From: JBBRVW01 sp963784645
GTDB taxonomy: Bacteria; Actinomycetota; Actinomycetes; JACCUZ01
Direction of reading: 5' to 3'
Assembly (NCBI GenBank): GCA_963784645.1
Contig: CAWARY010000004.1
Location: 8,884 to 72,883 of the forward strand
DNA length: 64,000 nucleotides
The notes beneath the pieces are model-generated. The model searched no databases. It saw only the letters and a program-made list of their open reading frames with translations, and had not been told where the DNA came from. Of the stretch, positions 52,312 to 61,231 are shown piece by piece (the stretch's first letter is position 1; each line of letters opens with the position of its first letter). Both the position numbers and the translations under genes were made by a program.

Positions 52312-53916
52312 ATGACCGACGCCGCAGCCGACTCGCCGTCCGGTACCCCCGGCGGGAAGGCGTACTACGTCACGACGCCGATCTACTACGTGAGCGCGCC
52401 GCCGCACATCGGCAACGCCTACACGACGGTCGCGGGCGACGTCCTGACCCGCTGGCACCGCCAGCGCGGCGAGGACGTCTGGTACCTCACCGGCACCGAC
52501 GAGCACGGCGAGAAGGTGCTCCGGTCGGCCGAGGCCGCCGGCAAGACGGCCGAGGAGTTCACCGACGACCTCGTCGAGAACGCCTGGAAGCCGGTCCTGG
52601 CGACGATCGACGCCGCGAACGACGACTTCATCCGCACCACGGAGCCACGGCACACCGCCCGGGTGCAGGAGTTCTGGGCCACCCTCAACGACAAGGGCGA
52701 CGTCTACCAGGGCAGCTACGAGGGGCCCTACTGCGTCCCCTGCGAGGAGTTCAAGCTGCCCACCGAGCTCGTCGAGGGCGAGAACGGCGAGAAGCTGTGC
52801 TCGATCCACGGCCGCCCGGTCGAGTGGCTCTCCGAGCAGAACTACTTCTTCCGCCTGTCGGCCTACGCCGACCAGCTGCTCGCGCTGTACGAGGAGCACC
52901 CCGAGTTCGTCCAGCCGCCGAGCGCTCGCAACGAGGTCATCTCGTTCGTGAAGCAGGGCCTGCAGGACCTGTCGATCTCGCGGTCGACGTTCAGCTGGGG
53001 CATCCCGATCCCGTGGGACGACAAGCACGTCCTCTACGTGTGGATCGACGCGCTGCTGAACTACCTGTCCGCCGCCGGGTACGGCGACGACGCGGCCGCC
53101 GAGAAGTTCGCGCACACCTGGCCGCCGGACGTGCACCTGGTCGGCAAGGACATCCTGCGCTTCCACGCCGTGATCTGGCCGGCGATGCTGCTGGCGGCCG
53201 GCGTACCGCTGCCCAAGACGGTCTTCGCGCACGGCTGGCTGCTCGTCGGCGGCGAGAAGATGAGCAAGTCCAAGCTCACCGCGATCCCTCCGGGCGAGAT
53301 CGTCGACGTGTTCGGGTCGGACGCGTTCCGCTACTACTTCCTGCGGGCCATCGAGTTCGGTCAGGACGGGTCGTTCTCCTGGGAGGACCTCAGCGCGCGC
53401 TACAAGGCTGAGCTGGCCGACCAGTTCGGCAACCTGGCGTCGCGGCTGACGTCGATGGTGGGCCGCTACCGCGACGGTTCGCTGCCGGCGCCGGTCGACG
53501 AGCCGGAGCTGTCGGCCGCGGCGGTGACCGCGGTCTCGACCGCCGAGTCGGCGATCGACCGGCTCGACCTGCAGGGCGCCATCCTGGCGGCGATGGACTA
53601 CGTCCGGCTGGTCAACAGCTACGTCACCGAGCAGGAGCCGTGGAAGGTGGCCAAGGACGAGTCCCGCGCCGCCGACCTCGACCGCATCCTCTACGCCACG
53701 GCCGAGGCCCTGCGGGTCGTTGCGGTGCTGCTCCACCCGGTGATGCCGAAGGCAGCCGGGAAGCTGTGGGTATCGCTGGGTGCGGAGACGGCACTGGGCC
53801 CGATAGCGGACGCGCGGGTCCAGGACGCCGGTCGCTGGGGCCAGCTGCCCGCCGGGGCGGCGGTCACGAAGACCGAGCCGCTGTTCCCGCGCATCGAGGA
53901 GCCCGAGCAGGCGTGA
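52312..53916 (+). CDS. metG: Methionyl-tRNA synthetase
   Basis: 534 residues from ATG 52312. Class I synthetase signatures HIGN (SAPPHIGNAY) and KMSKS (about residues 316-320) are present, with the anticodon-binding helical domain and WKVAKDE near the end. The C-terminal tRNA-binding extension of longer MetG proteins is absent. Its stop overlaps the tatD GTG. Confidence 0.96.
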   Translation: MTDAAADSPSGTPGGKAYYVTTPIYYVSAPPHIGNAYTTVAGDVLTRWHRQRGEDVWYLTGTDEHGEKVLRSAEAAGKTAEEFTDDLVENAWKPVLATIDAANDDFIRTTEPRHTARVQEFWATLNDKGDVYQGSYEGPYCVPCEEFKLPTELVEGENGEKLCSIHGRPVEWLSEQNYFFRLSAYADQLLALYEEHPEFVQPPSARNEVISFVKQGLQDLSISRSTFSWGIPIPWDDKHVLYVWIDALLNYLSAAGYGDDAAAEKFAHTWPPDVHLVGKDILRFHAVIWPAMLLAAGVPLPKTVFAHGWLLVGGEKMSKSKLTAIPPGEIVDVFGSDAFRYYFLRAIEFGQDGSFSWEDLSARYKAELADQFGNLASRLTSMVGRYRDGSLPAPVDEPELSAAAVTAVSTAESAIDRLDLQGAILAAMDYVRLVNSYVTEQEPWKVAKDESRAADLDRILYATAEALRVVAVLLHPVMPKAAGKLWVSLGAETALGPIADARVQDAGRWGQLPAGAAVTKTEPLFPRIEEPEQA

Positions 53917-54791
53917 GCGAGCCCGGGCCCACCCGGGCGCGGGGCGGCCGGGTCAGCGGACCGCGCGAGCGGCCACCGGCACCCGAACCACTCCGGGTGC
54001 CGGTGGCCGACTCGCACTGCCACCTCGACATCGCCGACCCGCCCGACGACAGGCTGTCCGTGGACGCGGCCCTGGCGGCCGCGGCGGCGGTCGGGGTACC
54101 GCGGATCGTGCAGATCGGCTGCGACCTGCCTGGCGCCCGGTGGGCCGTGGAGACGGCCCAGCGGCACGACGAGCTGGTGGCCGGCGTGGCCCTGCACCCC
54201 AACGAGGCGCCGCTGCTCGCCGCGGCCGGGACGCTCGACGAGGCGCTCGCGGAGATCGACGCGCTCGCGGCCGACCCGGTGGTGCGGGCGTTGGGGGAGA
54301 CCGGGCTCGACCACTTCCGCACCGGGCCCGAGGGTCGCGCCGACCAGGAGGCGTCTTTCCGCGCGCACATCGAGATGGCGAAGCGGCACGGCAAGGCCCT
54401 CGTCATCCACGACCGCGATGCCCACGACGACGTCCTCCGGGTGCTCGAGGACGCCGGCGCGCCGGACCGGGTCGTCTTCCACTGCTTCTCCGGCGACGTC
54501 GCGATGGCCGAGCACTGCGCCCAGCGGGGCTGGTACCTCTCGTTCGCCGGCACCGTCACCTTCAAGAACGCCGACGGCCTGCGTGCCGCGCTCGCGGTGG
54601 CACCGATCGACCGGCTGCTGGTCGAGACCGACGCGCCGTACCTCACGCCGGTGCCCTACCGGGGCCGCCCCAACGCGTCCTACCTCGTCCCGCACACGCT
54701 GCGGGCGATGGCGGCGGTGCAGGGCGTCGACGAGGACACGCTGGCCACCGCGATCGCCGCTGCCACCGCCGCCGCCTTCGGCCCGTGGTAG
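53913..54791 (+). CDS. TatD-family metal-dependent DNase
   Basis: 292 residues from GTG 53913, overlapping metG by 4 bases. Metal ligands are visible in ADSHCHLD, VALHPNEAP, GETGLDHF, VIHDRDAHDDV and ETDAPYL of the TIM-barrel amidohydrolase fold. Exonuclease in DNA turnover, or related metal-dependent deoxyribonuclease. A ~30-residue N-terminal extension precedes the domain. Confidence 0.92.
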   Translation: MSEPGPTRARGGRVSGPRERPPAPEPLRVPVADSHCHLDIADPPDDRLSVDAALAAAAAVGVPRIVQIGCDLPGARWAVETAQRHDELVAGVALHPNEAPLLAAAGTLDEALAEIDALAADPVVRALGETGLDHFRTGPEGRADQEASFRAHIEMAKRHGKALVIHDRDAHDDVLRVLEDAGAPDRVVFHCFSGDVAMAEHCAQRGWYLSFAGTVTFKNADGLRAALAVAPIDRLLVETDAPYLTPVPYRGRPNASYLVPHTLRAMAAVQGVDEDTLATAIAAATAAAFGPW

Positions 54792-54806
54792 CCCTCCGTA
54801 GATCGA

Positions 54807-54868
54807 TTGCGACCTGAGTACCCGACACGCCGGGCTACGCCCCGGCGTGTCGGGGGCCAAGGTCGCAA
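54807..54868. repeat. Nested inverted repeat after tatD
   Basis: Outer 9-bp arms TTGCGACCT (54807-54815) and AGGTCGCAA (54860-54868) enclose a 14-bp perfect stem CCCGACACGCCGGG (54821-54834)/(54841-54854) with a 6-base loop. It starts 15 bases after the tatD stop, so terminator is likely, but the two-tier layout is unusual. Confidence 0.6.
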
Positions 54869-54974
54869 ACGAGCGCTCCCGGGACGGATCCCGGCGGTCG
54901 CGGGACGGGACGGGGTGTGGCCGGTGGGACTCGTGTTGCCGCTGCCCGAAAGGGGCCGGTACTGTCGGCGGCTC

Positions 54975-56132
54975 ATGAGCGGGCAGCCACGGGGTCGGCA
55001 CTCGGCAGGACCCCAGCGGTCCCTGCTGCGGTCCGCGCTGACCAGCGGGCCGACCCTGCTGCTCCAGGTAGCCGTCGTGCTGGCCCTGGTCGCGGGCACC
55101 ACGGCGTTCGTCCGGCTCGACAAGACCGTCACGGTCTCGGTCGACGGCAGGGAGCACCAGGTGCGCGGCTACGCCCGCACCGTCGGCGACCTGCTCGACA
55201 GCCAGGGCGTCACCTACGACCAGGTGCACGACCTCGTCAGCCCGGCGCCCGACTCCGCCCTCACCGACGGTGAGACGGTGGTGGTGCGGTACGGCCGGCC
55301 GGTCCTGCTCACCGTCGACGGCCGCACCCGCACGGTGTGGACCACCGGCCGCACCGTGTCCGAAGCGTTGCTGCTCCTGGGGGTCCGCGCCGACGGTGCC
55401 TGGGTGTCGGCGTCCCGCAGCCGGCGGATCACCCGCGGCGGCCTCGAGCTCGACGTGCGGATGCCGCACCACCTGACCTTCCTCGCCGACGGCGACCGGC
55501 ACGAGGTGACCACCACCGCCACGACGGTGCGCGCCGCCCTGGCCGAGTCGGGTGTCCGGCTGCGCACGCAGGACCGCGCGTCGACCGACCTCACCGCCCA
55601 GCCGTACGCCGAGCAGGTCGTCGCCGTGACCCGGGTCGACGGCAAGCGGGTGGTCGAGGAGCGCCCGATCCGGTTCGACACCGTGAAGAAGAAGAGCGAC
55701 GGGCTCTACCAGGGCGAGACCAAGGTGCTCGAGCAGGGCAAGGTCGGCATCGAGGCGCGCACCTTCCGCGAGACCTATCTCGACGACAAGCTCGACTCCC
55801 GCACCCTGGTGTCCAAGGAGATCGCGAAGGACCCGGTCACCGAGGTCGTGCTGGTCGGCACCAAGAAGCGTCCCGAGAACACCCCCACGGCCGACGGGCT
55901 CAACTGGGCGGCGCTGGCCAACTGCGAGTCGAGCGGCAACCCTCGGGCCTACAACCCGGCGGGACCGTTCTACGGGCTGTACCAGTTCATGGAGAGCACC
56001 TGGCACGCCGTCGGCGGGGTCGGTCTGCCGTCGGATGCGAGCGCCTCGGAGCAGACCTACCGCGCGCAGATCCTCTACAACCGCAGCGGCGCCGGGCAGT
56101 GGCCGGTCTGCGGCCGCAACCTCTTCACCTGA
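54975..56132 (+). CDS. rpfB: Resuscitation-promoting factor RpfB
   Basis: 385 residues from ATG 54975. A signal-anchor helix (LLLQVAVVLALVAG), three DUF348 repeats (about residues 48-220), a G5 domain (about 225-297) and the C-terminal Rpf lysozyme-like domain with catalytic Glu318 in LANCESSGNPRAYN. It cleaves peptidoglycan and promotes regrowth from dormancy. Follows tatD and precedes rsmA and ispE, the standard actinomycete order. Confidence 0.94.
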   Translation: MSGQPRGRHSAGPQRSLLRSALTSGPTLLLQVAVVLALVAGTTAFVRLDKTVTVSVDGREHQVRGYARTVGDLLDSQGVTYDQVHDLVSPAPDSALTDGETVVVRYGRPVLLTVDGRTRTVWTTGRTVSEALLLLGVRADGAWVSASRSRRITRGGLELDVRMPHHLTFLADGDRHEVTTTATTVRAALAESGVRLRTQDRASTDLTAQPYAEQVVAVTRVDGKRVVEERPIRFDTVKKKSDGLYQGETKVLEQGKVGIEARTFRETYLDDKLDSRTLVSKEIAKDPVTEVVLVGTKKRPENTPTADGLNWAALANCESSGNPRAYNPAGPFYGLYQFMESTWHAVGGVGLPSDASASEQTYRAQILYNRSGAGQWPVCGRNLFT

Positions 56133-56149
56133 CCCGGGGCGCCGAACCC

Positions 56150-57013
56150 ATGGCACCGGAAACCGTGCCGGCCCTGCTCGGGCCCGCCGAGGTGCGCGCG
56201 CTCGCGGCCCGGCTCGGTGCCCGGCCCACCAAGATGCTCGGCCAGAACTTCGTCATCGACCCCAACACCGTTCGACGGGTCGTGCGTACCGCCGCGGTGG
56301 GTCCCGACGACCACGTCCTCGAGGTGGGGCCCGGACTCGGCTCGCTGACCCTGGCGCTGCTGCCGGAGGTCGCGTCGGTGACGGCCGTCGAGATCGATCC
56401 GCTGCTCGCCGCCGAGCTGCCCACCACGGTGGCCCGGCACGCACCGGCGTACGCCGGTCGGCTCACGGTCGTCGTCGCCGACGCTCTGCGTCTGCCGGAC
56501 CTGCCCGGTGCGGCGCCGACGGCGCTGGTCGCCAACCTCCCGTACAACATCTCGGTCCCGGTGCTGCTGCACCTGCTGGAGCGGCTCCCGAGCCTGCGCC
56601 GAGTGCTGGTCATGGTGCAGGCCGAGGTGGCCGACCGGCTCGCCGCGCCGCCGGGCAGCAAGGTCTACGGCGTGCCCTCGGTCAAGTCCGCCTGGTACGC
56701 CGACGTGCGCCGGGCCGGCTCGGTCGGCCGCACCGTCTTCTGGCCGGCGCCCAACGTCGACTCCGGGCTGGTGGCCATGACCCGGCGCGACCCGCCGGCC
56801 ACGACGGCCTCGCGCACCGACGTGTTCGCCGCGGTGGACGCTGCCTTCGGCCAGCGGCGCAAGACGCTTCGGGCGGCGCTGGCCGGCTGGGCCGGCTCCG
56901 CCGACGCGGCCGAGGCGGCGCTGCGGGCCGCCGGCATCGACCCCCGCACCCGCGGCGAGGCGCTCGGGGTCGAGGAGTTCGCCCGGCTGGCGGCGCACCG
57001 ACCGCCCAGGTGA
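56150..57013 (+). CDS. rsmA: 16S rRNA dimethyladenosine transferase RsmA (KsgA)
   Basis: 287 residues from ATG 56150. SAM motif VLEVGPGLGSLTLALL, NLPYN catalytic motif at ALVANLPYNISVPVLLHLLE, and KMLGQNFVIDP start. It dimethylates A1518 and A1519 of 16S rRNA. Sits 17 bases after rpfB. Confidence 0.95.
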   Translation: MAPETVPALLGPAEVRALAARLGARPTKMLGQNFVIDPNTVRRVVRTAAVGPDDHVLEVGPGLGSLTLALLPEVASVTAVEIDPLLAAELPTTVARHAPAYAGRLTVVVADALRLPDLPGAAPTALVANLPYNISVPVLLHLLERLPSLRRVLVMVQAEVADRLAAPPGSKVYGVPSVKSAWYADVRRAGSVGRTVFWPAPNVDSGLVAMTRRDPPATTASRTDVFAAVDAAFGQRRKTLRAALAGWAGSADAAEAALRAAGIDPRTRGEALGVEEFARLAAHRPPR

Positions 57014-57027
57014 CACCGCCGCCCTCA

Positions 57028-57033
57028 TAGGGT
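57028..57033 (+). promoter_or_regulatory. -10 box TAGGGT, leaderless promoter of ispE
   Basis: TAGGGT, 6 bases, then ATG 57040. IspE can therefore be transcribed separately from rsmA. Confidence 0.5.
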
Positions 57034-57039
57034 CAGGTC

Positions 57040-57951
57040 ATGACCTCGGTGACCGTGCGTGCGCCCGCCAAGGTCAACCTCGGTCTCGCCGTCGGCGCGT
57101 CGCGCCCGGACGGCTTCCACGACGTGGCGACGGCCTACCACGCGATCTCGCTGCACGACGAGCTCGTGGCGACCGACGCCGACGACCTCACGATCAGTGT
57201 CACCACCGCCGACGGCGTGCCGCTGGACGACGTCCCGCAGGACGCGTCGAACCTCGCCGTAGCCGCCGCGCTGGCCCTGGCGGCGCGCGCCGGCATCGAG
57301 CCGCGAGCCCGCCTGCACCTCACCAAGGCGATCCCGGTCGCGGGTGGCATGGCCGGCGGCAGCGCCGACGCCGCCGCAGCGCTGGTGGCCTGCGACGCCC
57401 TGTGGCAGACCGGGCTCTCCCGCACCGAGCTGCTCGAGATCGCCGGCGGGCTGGGGAGCGATGTGCCGTTCTCCCTCGTCGGCGGCACCGCGCTGGGCAC
57501 CGGCCGCGGCGAGGTGCTCACCCCGGTGCTGGCCCGCGGCCGGTTCGAGTGGGTGGTGGCCGTCGCCGACGGTGGTCTCTCGACCCCCACCGTGTACGCC
57601 GAGTGCGACCGCCTGCGCGGCGACCTCGCGGTCCTCGAGCCCCGGGTCTCCGACGCGTTGATGGCGGCCCTGCGCGCGGGGGACGCCGTCGCGCTCGGTG
57701 CCGCGCTGCACAACGACCTCGAGGATGCCGCGTGCTCGCTGCGGCCGGAGCTCCGGGAGACGCTGCGGACAGGCGAGCAGGCCGGCGCCCTCGGCGGCCT
57801 GGTCTCGGGCAGCGGACCCAGCGTCGTCTTCCTGGCGCTCGGCAAGGAGCACGCCATCGACATCGCGGTCGCGCTGTCCGCGACGGGCACCTGCCGCTCG
57901 GTCCGGCGGGCCCACGGCCCGGTCGCCGGCGCCCGGGTCGTCGGGGCCTGA
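57040..57951 (+). CDS. ispE: 4-diphosphocytidyl-2-C-methyl-D-erythritol kinase IspE
   Basis: 303 residues from ATG 57040. GHMP kinase fold: APAKVNLGL start, ATP loop IPVAGGMAGGSADAAAAL and late VSGSGPSVVFLAL. Phosphorylates CDP-ME in the MEP isoprenoid pathway. The ABC-F gene begins 7 bases after its stop. Confidence 0.95.
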   Translation: MTSVTVRAPAKVNLGLAVGASRPDGFHDVATAYHAISLHDELVATDADDLTISVTTADGVPLDDVPQDASNLAVAAALALAARAGIEPRARLHLTKAIPVAGGMAGGSADAAAALVACDALWQTGLSRTELLEIAGGLGSDVPFSLVGGTALGTGRGEVLTPVLARGRFEWVVAVADGGLSTPTVYAECDRLRGDLAVLEPRVSDALMAALRAGDAVALGAALHNDLEDAACSLRPELRETLRTGEQAGALGGLVSGSGPSVVFLALGKEHAIDIAVALSATGTCRSVRRAHGPVAGARVVGA

Positions 57952-57958
57952 CGCGGGG

Positions 57959-59773
57959 ATGGCGCGCAACCTCGTCAACCTCGAGGCGGTCGGCAAGGGC
58001 TACGGAACCCGGCTCCTGCTCGACGGCGTCTCGCTCGGTGTGGGCGACGGCGACCGCACCGGCGTGGTCGGTCGCAACGGCGACGGCAAGTCCACGCTGT
58101 TGCGGCTGCTCACACGCCGGGAGCCGCCCGACACCGGCCGGGTGACCCACGCCGGTGGCTTGCGGGTGGCGGAGGTGGGCCAGCGCGACGACCTCGACCC
58201 GACGGCCACCGTCCGCTCGCTCGTCGTTGGCGACGGTCCGGCGCACGAGTGGGCGGCCGACGCGCGGGTCCGTGACGTGCTCACCGGGCTGTTCGGCGGA
58301 CGCGCCGACCTCGACGCCGTGCTCGACCGGGTCGTGGGTCCGATGTCCGGCGGTGAGCGTCGGCGGGTCGCGCTGGCCAGGGCGCTGGTCGGCGACCACG
58401 ACCTGCTCGTCCTGGACGAGCCCACCAACCACCTCGACGTCGAGGGCATCGACTGGCTGGCCCGCCACCTCGTCGCGCGGCGCGAGGCGCTCGTCGTCGT
58501 CACCCACGACCGCTGGTTCCTCGACGAGGTGTGCGACCGCACCTGGGAGGTGCAGGGCGGTGCCGTGCACCAGTACGACGGCGGCTACTCGGCGTACGTC
58601 CTGGCGCGCGCGGAGCGCAACCGGATCGCCGCGTCCGAGGACTCCCGGCGGGCCAACCTGGTGCGCAAGGAGCTGGCCTGGCTGCGGCGCGGACCGCCGG
58701 CCCGCACGTCGAAGCCCCGGTTCCGCATCGACGCCGCGAACGCGCTCATCGCCGACGAGCCGGAGCCCAGGAACAGCGTCGAGCTGGTGAAGTTCGCCAG
58801 CGCCCGGCTCGGCCGCACGGTCTACGACGTCGTCGACGCGACCGTCGAGGTCGGCGGCCGGGTACTGCTCGACCAGCTCACCTGGCAGCTCGGTCCGGGT
58901 GACCGGCTCGGCGTCGCTGGGGTCAACGGGTCCGGCAAGACGACGCTGCTGCGGCTGCTCGTCGGCGACCTCGCGCCGAGCGCCGGCCGGGTCGTGCGCG
59001 GCGTGACCGTGCGGCCGGCGTACCTCTCGCAGGACGTCGTCGAGCTCGACCCCGCGCTGCGGGTGCTCGAGGCCGTCGAGTCGGTGCGCCGCGAGGTCGA
59101 CCTGGACAAGGGCCGGACGATCACTGCCACGCAGATGTGCGAGCGGTTCGGTTTCGTCGGCAACGCCCAGTGGACCCCGGTCGGTGAGCTGTCCGGCGGC
59201 GAGCGGCGGCGGCTGCAGCTGCTCCGGCTGCTGATGGATGAGCCCAACGTGCTGCTGCTCGACGAGCCGACCAACGACCTCGACATCGACACGCTGACGG
59301 CGCTCGAGGACCTGCTCGACGGCTGGGCCGGAACCCTGCTGGTGGTGTCGCACGACCGCTACTTCCTCGAGCGGGTGTGCGACCGCACGGTCGCGCTGCT
59401 CGGCGACGGCGCACTGCGCGACCTGCCCGGTGGCGTCGACGAGTACCTGGCCCTCCGCCGCGCCACCCGCAACGTGTCAGCCGCCGGCGCCGGTATACCG
59501 GCGCCTCCGGCTGACACGTCCACGGAGGGTGGGGGTACGGCGGTGCCGGACGCCGCGACGACGCGCGCCGCCCGCAAGGAGCTGGCGCGGCTGGACCGGC
59601 AGCTCAAGTCGCTCGGCGACCGGGAGACCCGGCTGCACGATCGGATGGCCGCGTCAGCGGCCGACCACCAGGCGGTGACCGCGCTGGACGCCGACCTCCG
59701 TGCGCTGCACGACGAACGGTCCGCGCTCGAGGAGCGCTGGCTGGAGCTCGCCGAGCTCACCGACATCGACTGA
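57959..59773 (+). CDS. ABC-F family ATPase, Uup-like
   Basis: 604 residues from ATG 57959. Two ATPase domains: Walker A GRNGDGKSTL and GVNGSGKTTL, signatures MSGGERRR and LSGGERRR, Walker B LLVLDEPTNHLD and LLLLDEPTNDLD, joined by the ABC-F linker. After the second domain comes a linker (about 505-535) and a C-terminal coiled coil (ARKELARLDRQLKSL...HDERSALEERW), which is the Uup arrangement. ABC-F proteins act on ribosomes. The linker contains a 48-base nested palindrome (59472-59519). Confidence 0.92.
   Translation: MARNLVNLEAVGKGYGTRLLLDGVSLGVGDGDRTGVVGRNGDGKSTLLRLLTRREPPDTGRVTHAGGLRVAEVGQRDDLDPTATVRSLVVGDGPAHEWAADARVRDVLTGLFGGRADLDAVLDRVVGPMSGGERRRVALARALVGDHDLLVLDEPTNHLDVEGIDWLARHLVARREALVVVTHDRWFLDEVCDRTWEVQGGAVHQYDGGYSAYVLARAERNRIAASEDSRRANLVRKELAWLRRGPPARTSKPRFRIDAANALIADEPEPRNSVELVKFASARLGRTVYDVVDATVEVGGRVLLDQLTWQLGPGDRLGVAGVNGSGKTTLLRLLVGDLAPSAGRVVRGVTVRPAYLSQDVVELDPALRVLEAVESVRREVDLDKGRTITATQMCERFGFVGNAQWTPVGELSGGERRRLQLLRLLMDEPNVLLLDEPTNDLDIDTLTALEDLLDGWAGTLLVVSHDRYFLERVCDRTVALLGDGALRDLPGGVDEYLALRRATRNVSAAGAGIPAPPADTSTEGGGTAVPDAATTRAARKELARLDRQLKSLGDRETRLHDRMAASAADHQAVTALDADLRALHDERSALEERWLELAELTDID
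59472..59519. repeat. Nested palindrome inside the ABC-F coding region
   Basis: A perfect 20-bp palindrome GGCGCCGGTATACCGGCGCC (59486-59505) is flanked by 12-bp inverted arms ACGTGTCAGCCG (59472-59483) and CGGCTGACACGT (59508-59519), separated by mismatched CC and TC. It encodes the Ala/Gly/Pro linker and keeps the frame open. Confidence 0.8.
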
Positions 59774-59845
59774 CGCCGGCCGCCCGCGGATGGTGCGCGT
59801 GCACGGTCTTGGCCATCTCACGGTCCCGGACCCAGCTCCTACGCG

Positions 59846-59851
59846 TACGCT
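59846..59851 (+). promoter_or_regulatory. -10 box TACGCT, leaderless promoter of the 2-phosphosulfolactate phosphatase-like gene
   Basis: TACGCT, 7 bases, then ATG 59859; it favours this start over the in-frame ATG at 59790. Confidence 0.45.
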
Positions 59852-59858
59852 CCGGCGC

Positions 59859-60551
59859 ATGCCGGTCGCGCTGGAGTGGGGACCGCTCGGTGCCCGCACG
59901 CTGTCCGAGCGCAGCGACGTCGTCGTCGTGGTCGACGTGCTGTCGTTCTCGACGGCGCTGACCATCGCGATCGAGCGCGGCGCCCGGGTCTGGCCGCACA
60001 CCGGCGGTGAGGCCGCCCGCCAGCTCGCGCGCGACATCGACGCGGTGCTCGCCGGCAACCGCAGCTCGCACGAGGGCCTCACCCTCTCGCCGGCGAGCCT
60101 GATGGACGTCGACCACGGCACCCGGCTCGTCCTGCCGTCGCCGAACGGCTCGTCGATCGCCTTCGCGGCCGTCAACGGCGAGATCCCCGTGGTGGCCGGC
60201 TGCCTGCGCAACGCCGCTGCCGTGGCGCGCTACCTCGAGTCGTTCGACCGGATCGCTCTCGTTCCGGCGGGCGAGCGCTGGGGCGACGGCTCGCTGCGGC
60301 CGGCGTACGAGGACCTGGTGGGTGCGGGTGCGGTGGTCGACCGGCTGGTCGGTCGCCACCCCTCGATGCAGCTGACACCGGAGGCAGAGGTGGCCGCGCT
60401 GGCCTTCCGGTCGCTGCGCCCGCTCGAGCTGTGCCCCTCGGGCATCGAGCTGGTGGAGCGCGGCTTCGGCGAGGACGTCCGGCTCGCTGCCGAGGTCGAC
60501 GTGAGCGACGTCGTACCGGTGCTGCGCGAGGGTCGCTTCCTCGCTGCGTGA
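59859..60551 (+). CDS. 2-phosphosulfolactate phosphatase (ComB)-family protein
   Basis: 230 residues from ATG 59859. The family core VVVVDVLSFSTALTIAIERGARVWPH, LPSPNGSSIAF and PAGERWGDGSLRPAYEDL match ComB, a Mg-dependent phosphatase of coenzyme M synthesis in archaea. In actinobacteria the substrate is not known. Open frame extends to 59700 over the ABC-F end. Confidence 0.85.
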   Translation: MPVALEWGPLGARTLSERSDVVVVVDVLSFSTALTIAIERGARVWPHTGGEAARQLARDIDAVLAGNRSSHEGLTLSPASLMDVDHGTRLVLPSPNGSSIAFAAVNGEIPVVAGCLRNAAAVARYLESFDRIALVPAGERWGDGSLRPAYEDLVGAGAVVDRLVGRHPSMQLTPEAEVAALAFRSLRPLELCPSGIELVERGFGEDVRLAAEVDVSDVVPVLREGRFLAA

Positions 60552-60619
60552 GGCCGAGCCGGTACGCGCGGTTGCGCCGGCTCCGCGCCGGGCTGCCCGC
60601 ACCGGTCGCGGGCTGAGGC

Positions 60620-61108
60620 CTACTCCTCGAACGGCGCGACCAGCCGGCGCAGCAGGCCGGACAACGTCTCACTGTCCCTGTCGCTGAGCGTCGCCAACAG
60701 GTCGCGCTCGCGGGCCAGCAGGTCGGCCAATGCCGCGTCGACCCGCTCCTTGCCGCGAGGCGTGAGCCGCACGTGGACGCCACGGCGGTCGGCCGGGTCG
60801 GGCAGCCGCTGCACCAGGCCGCGGACCTCGAGCCGGTCCACCCGGTTGGTCATGGTCCCCGAGGTCACCATCGTCTGGGCGAGCAGCTGCCCTGGGGACA
60901 GGACGTACGGCCGGCCGGCGCGCCGCAGCGCCGCGAGCACGTCGAACTCCCAGACCTCGAGCTCGTGGGCCTCGAAGGCGCTGCTCCTGGCCCGGTCCAG
61001 GTGCCGGGCCAGCCGGGTGACCCGGCTGAGGACCTCCAGCGGCCCGACGTCGAGGTCCGGGCGCTCGCGCGCCCAGGCGGCGACCAGCCGGTCCACCTCG
61101 TCCTGCAC
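60620..61108 (-). CDS. MarR-family transcriptional regulator
   Basis: 162 residues from GTG 61108 (GGAGG seven bases upstream). Winged-helix core SPGQLLAQTMVTSGTMTNRVDRLEVRGLVQRLPDPADRRGVHVRLTPRG is unmistakable. It is divergent from tam and two TCTTGA/TCAAGA palindromes lie between, so it probably autoregulates and controls tam and the following glyoxalase-fold gene. Confidence 0.92.
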   Translation of the reverse strand: MQDEVDRLVAAWARERPDLDVGPLEVLSRVTRLARHLDRARSSAFEAHELEVWEFDVLAALRRAGRPYVLSPGQLLAQTMVTSGTMTNRVDRLEVRGLVQRLPDPADRRGVHVRLTPRGKERVDAALADLLARERDLLATLSDRDSETLSGLLRRLVAPFEE

Positions 61109-61152
61109 CGCACACCTCCTCCGACGACCCCCGCGATCATCGCCGATAAGTG

Positions 61153-61198
61153 TCTTGACATCAAGATGTCCGCTCGGCAAAGTATCTCGATGTCAAGA
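61153..61198. promoter_or_regulatory. Twin MarR operators and tam promoter
   Basis: TCTTGACATCAAGA (61153-61166) and TCTCGATGTCAAGA (61185-61198) are 14-bp palindromes (second with one mismatch) 32 bases apart, i.e. on the same DNA face. A TTGACA -35 (61155-61160) lies within the first box, so MarR binding should block it. Confidence 0.75.
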
Positions 61199-61231
61199 CT
61201 CATTGTCCCGAACGAGACGTCGGAGGCAGCC

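Noticed and set aside
60552..60619. Short open frame downstream of the ComB-like gene
   Set aside because: Arg-rich, no start context, no similarity; treated as noncoding.
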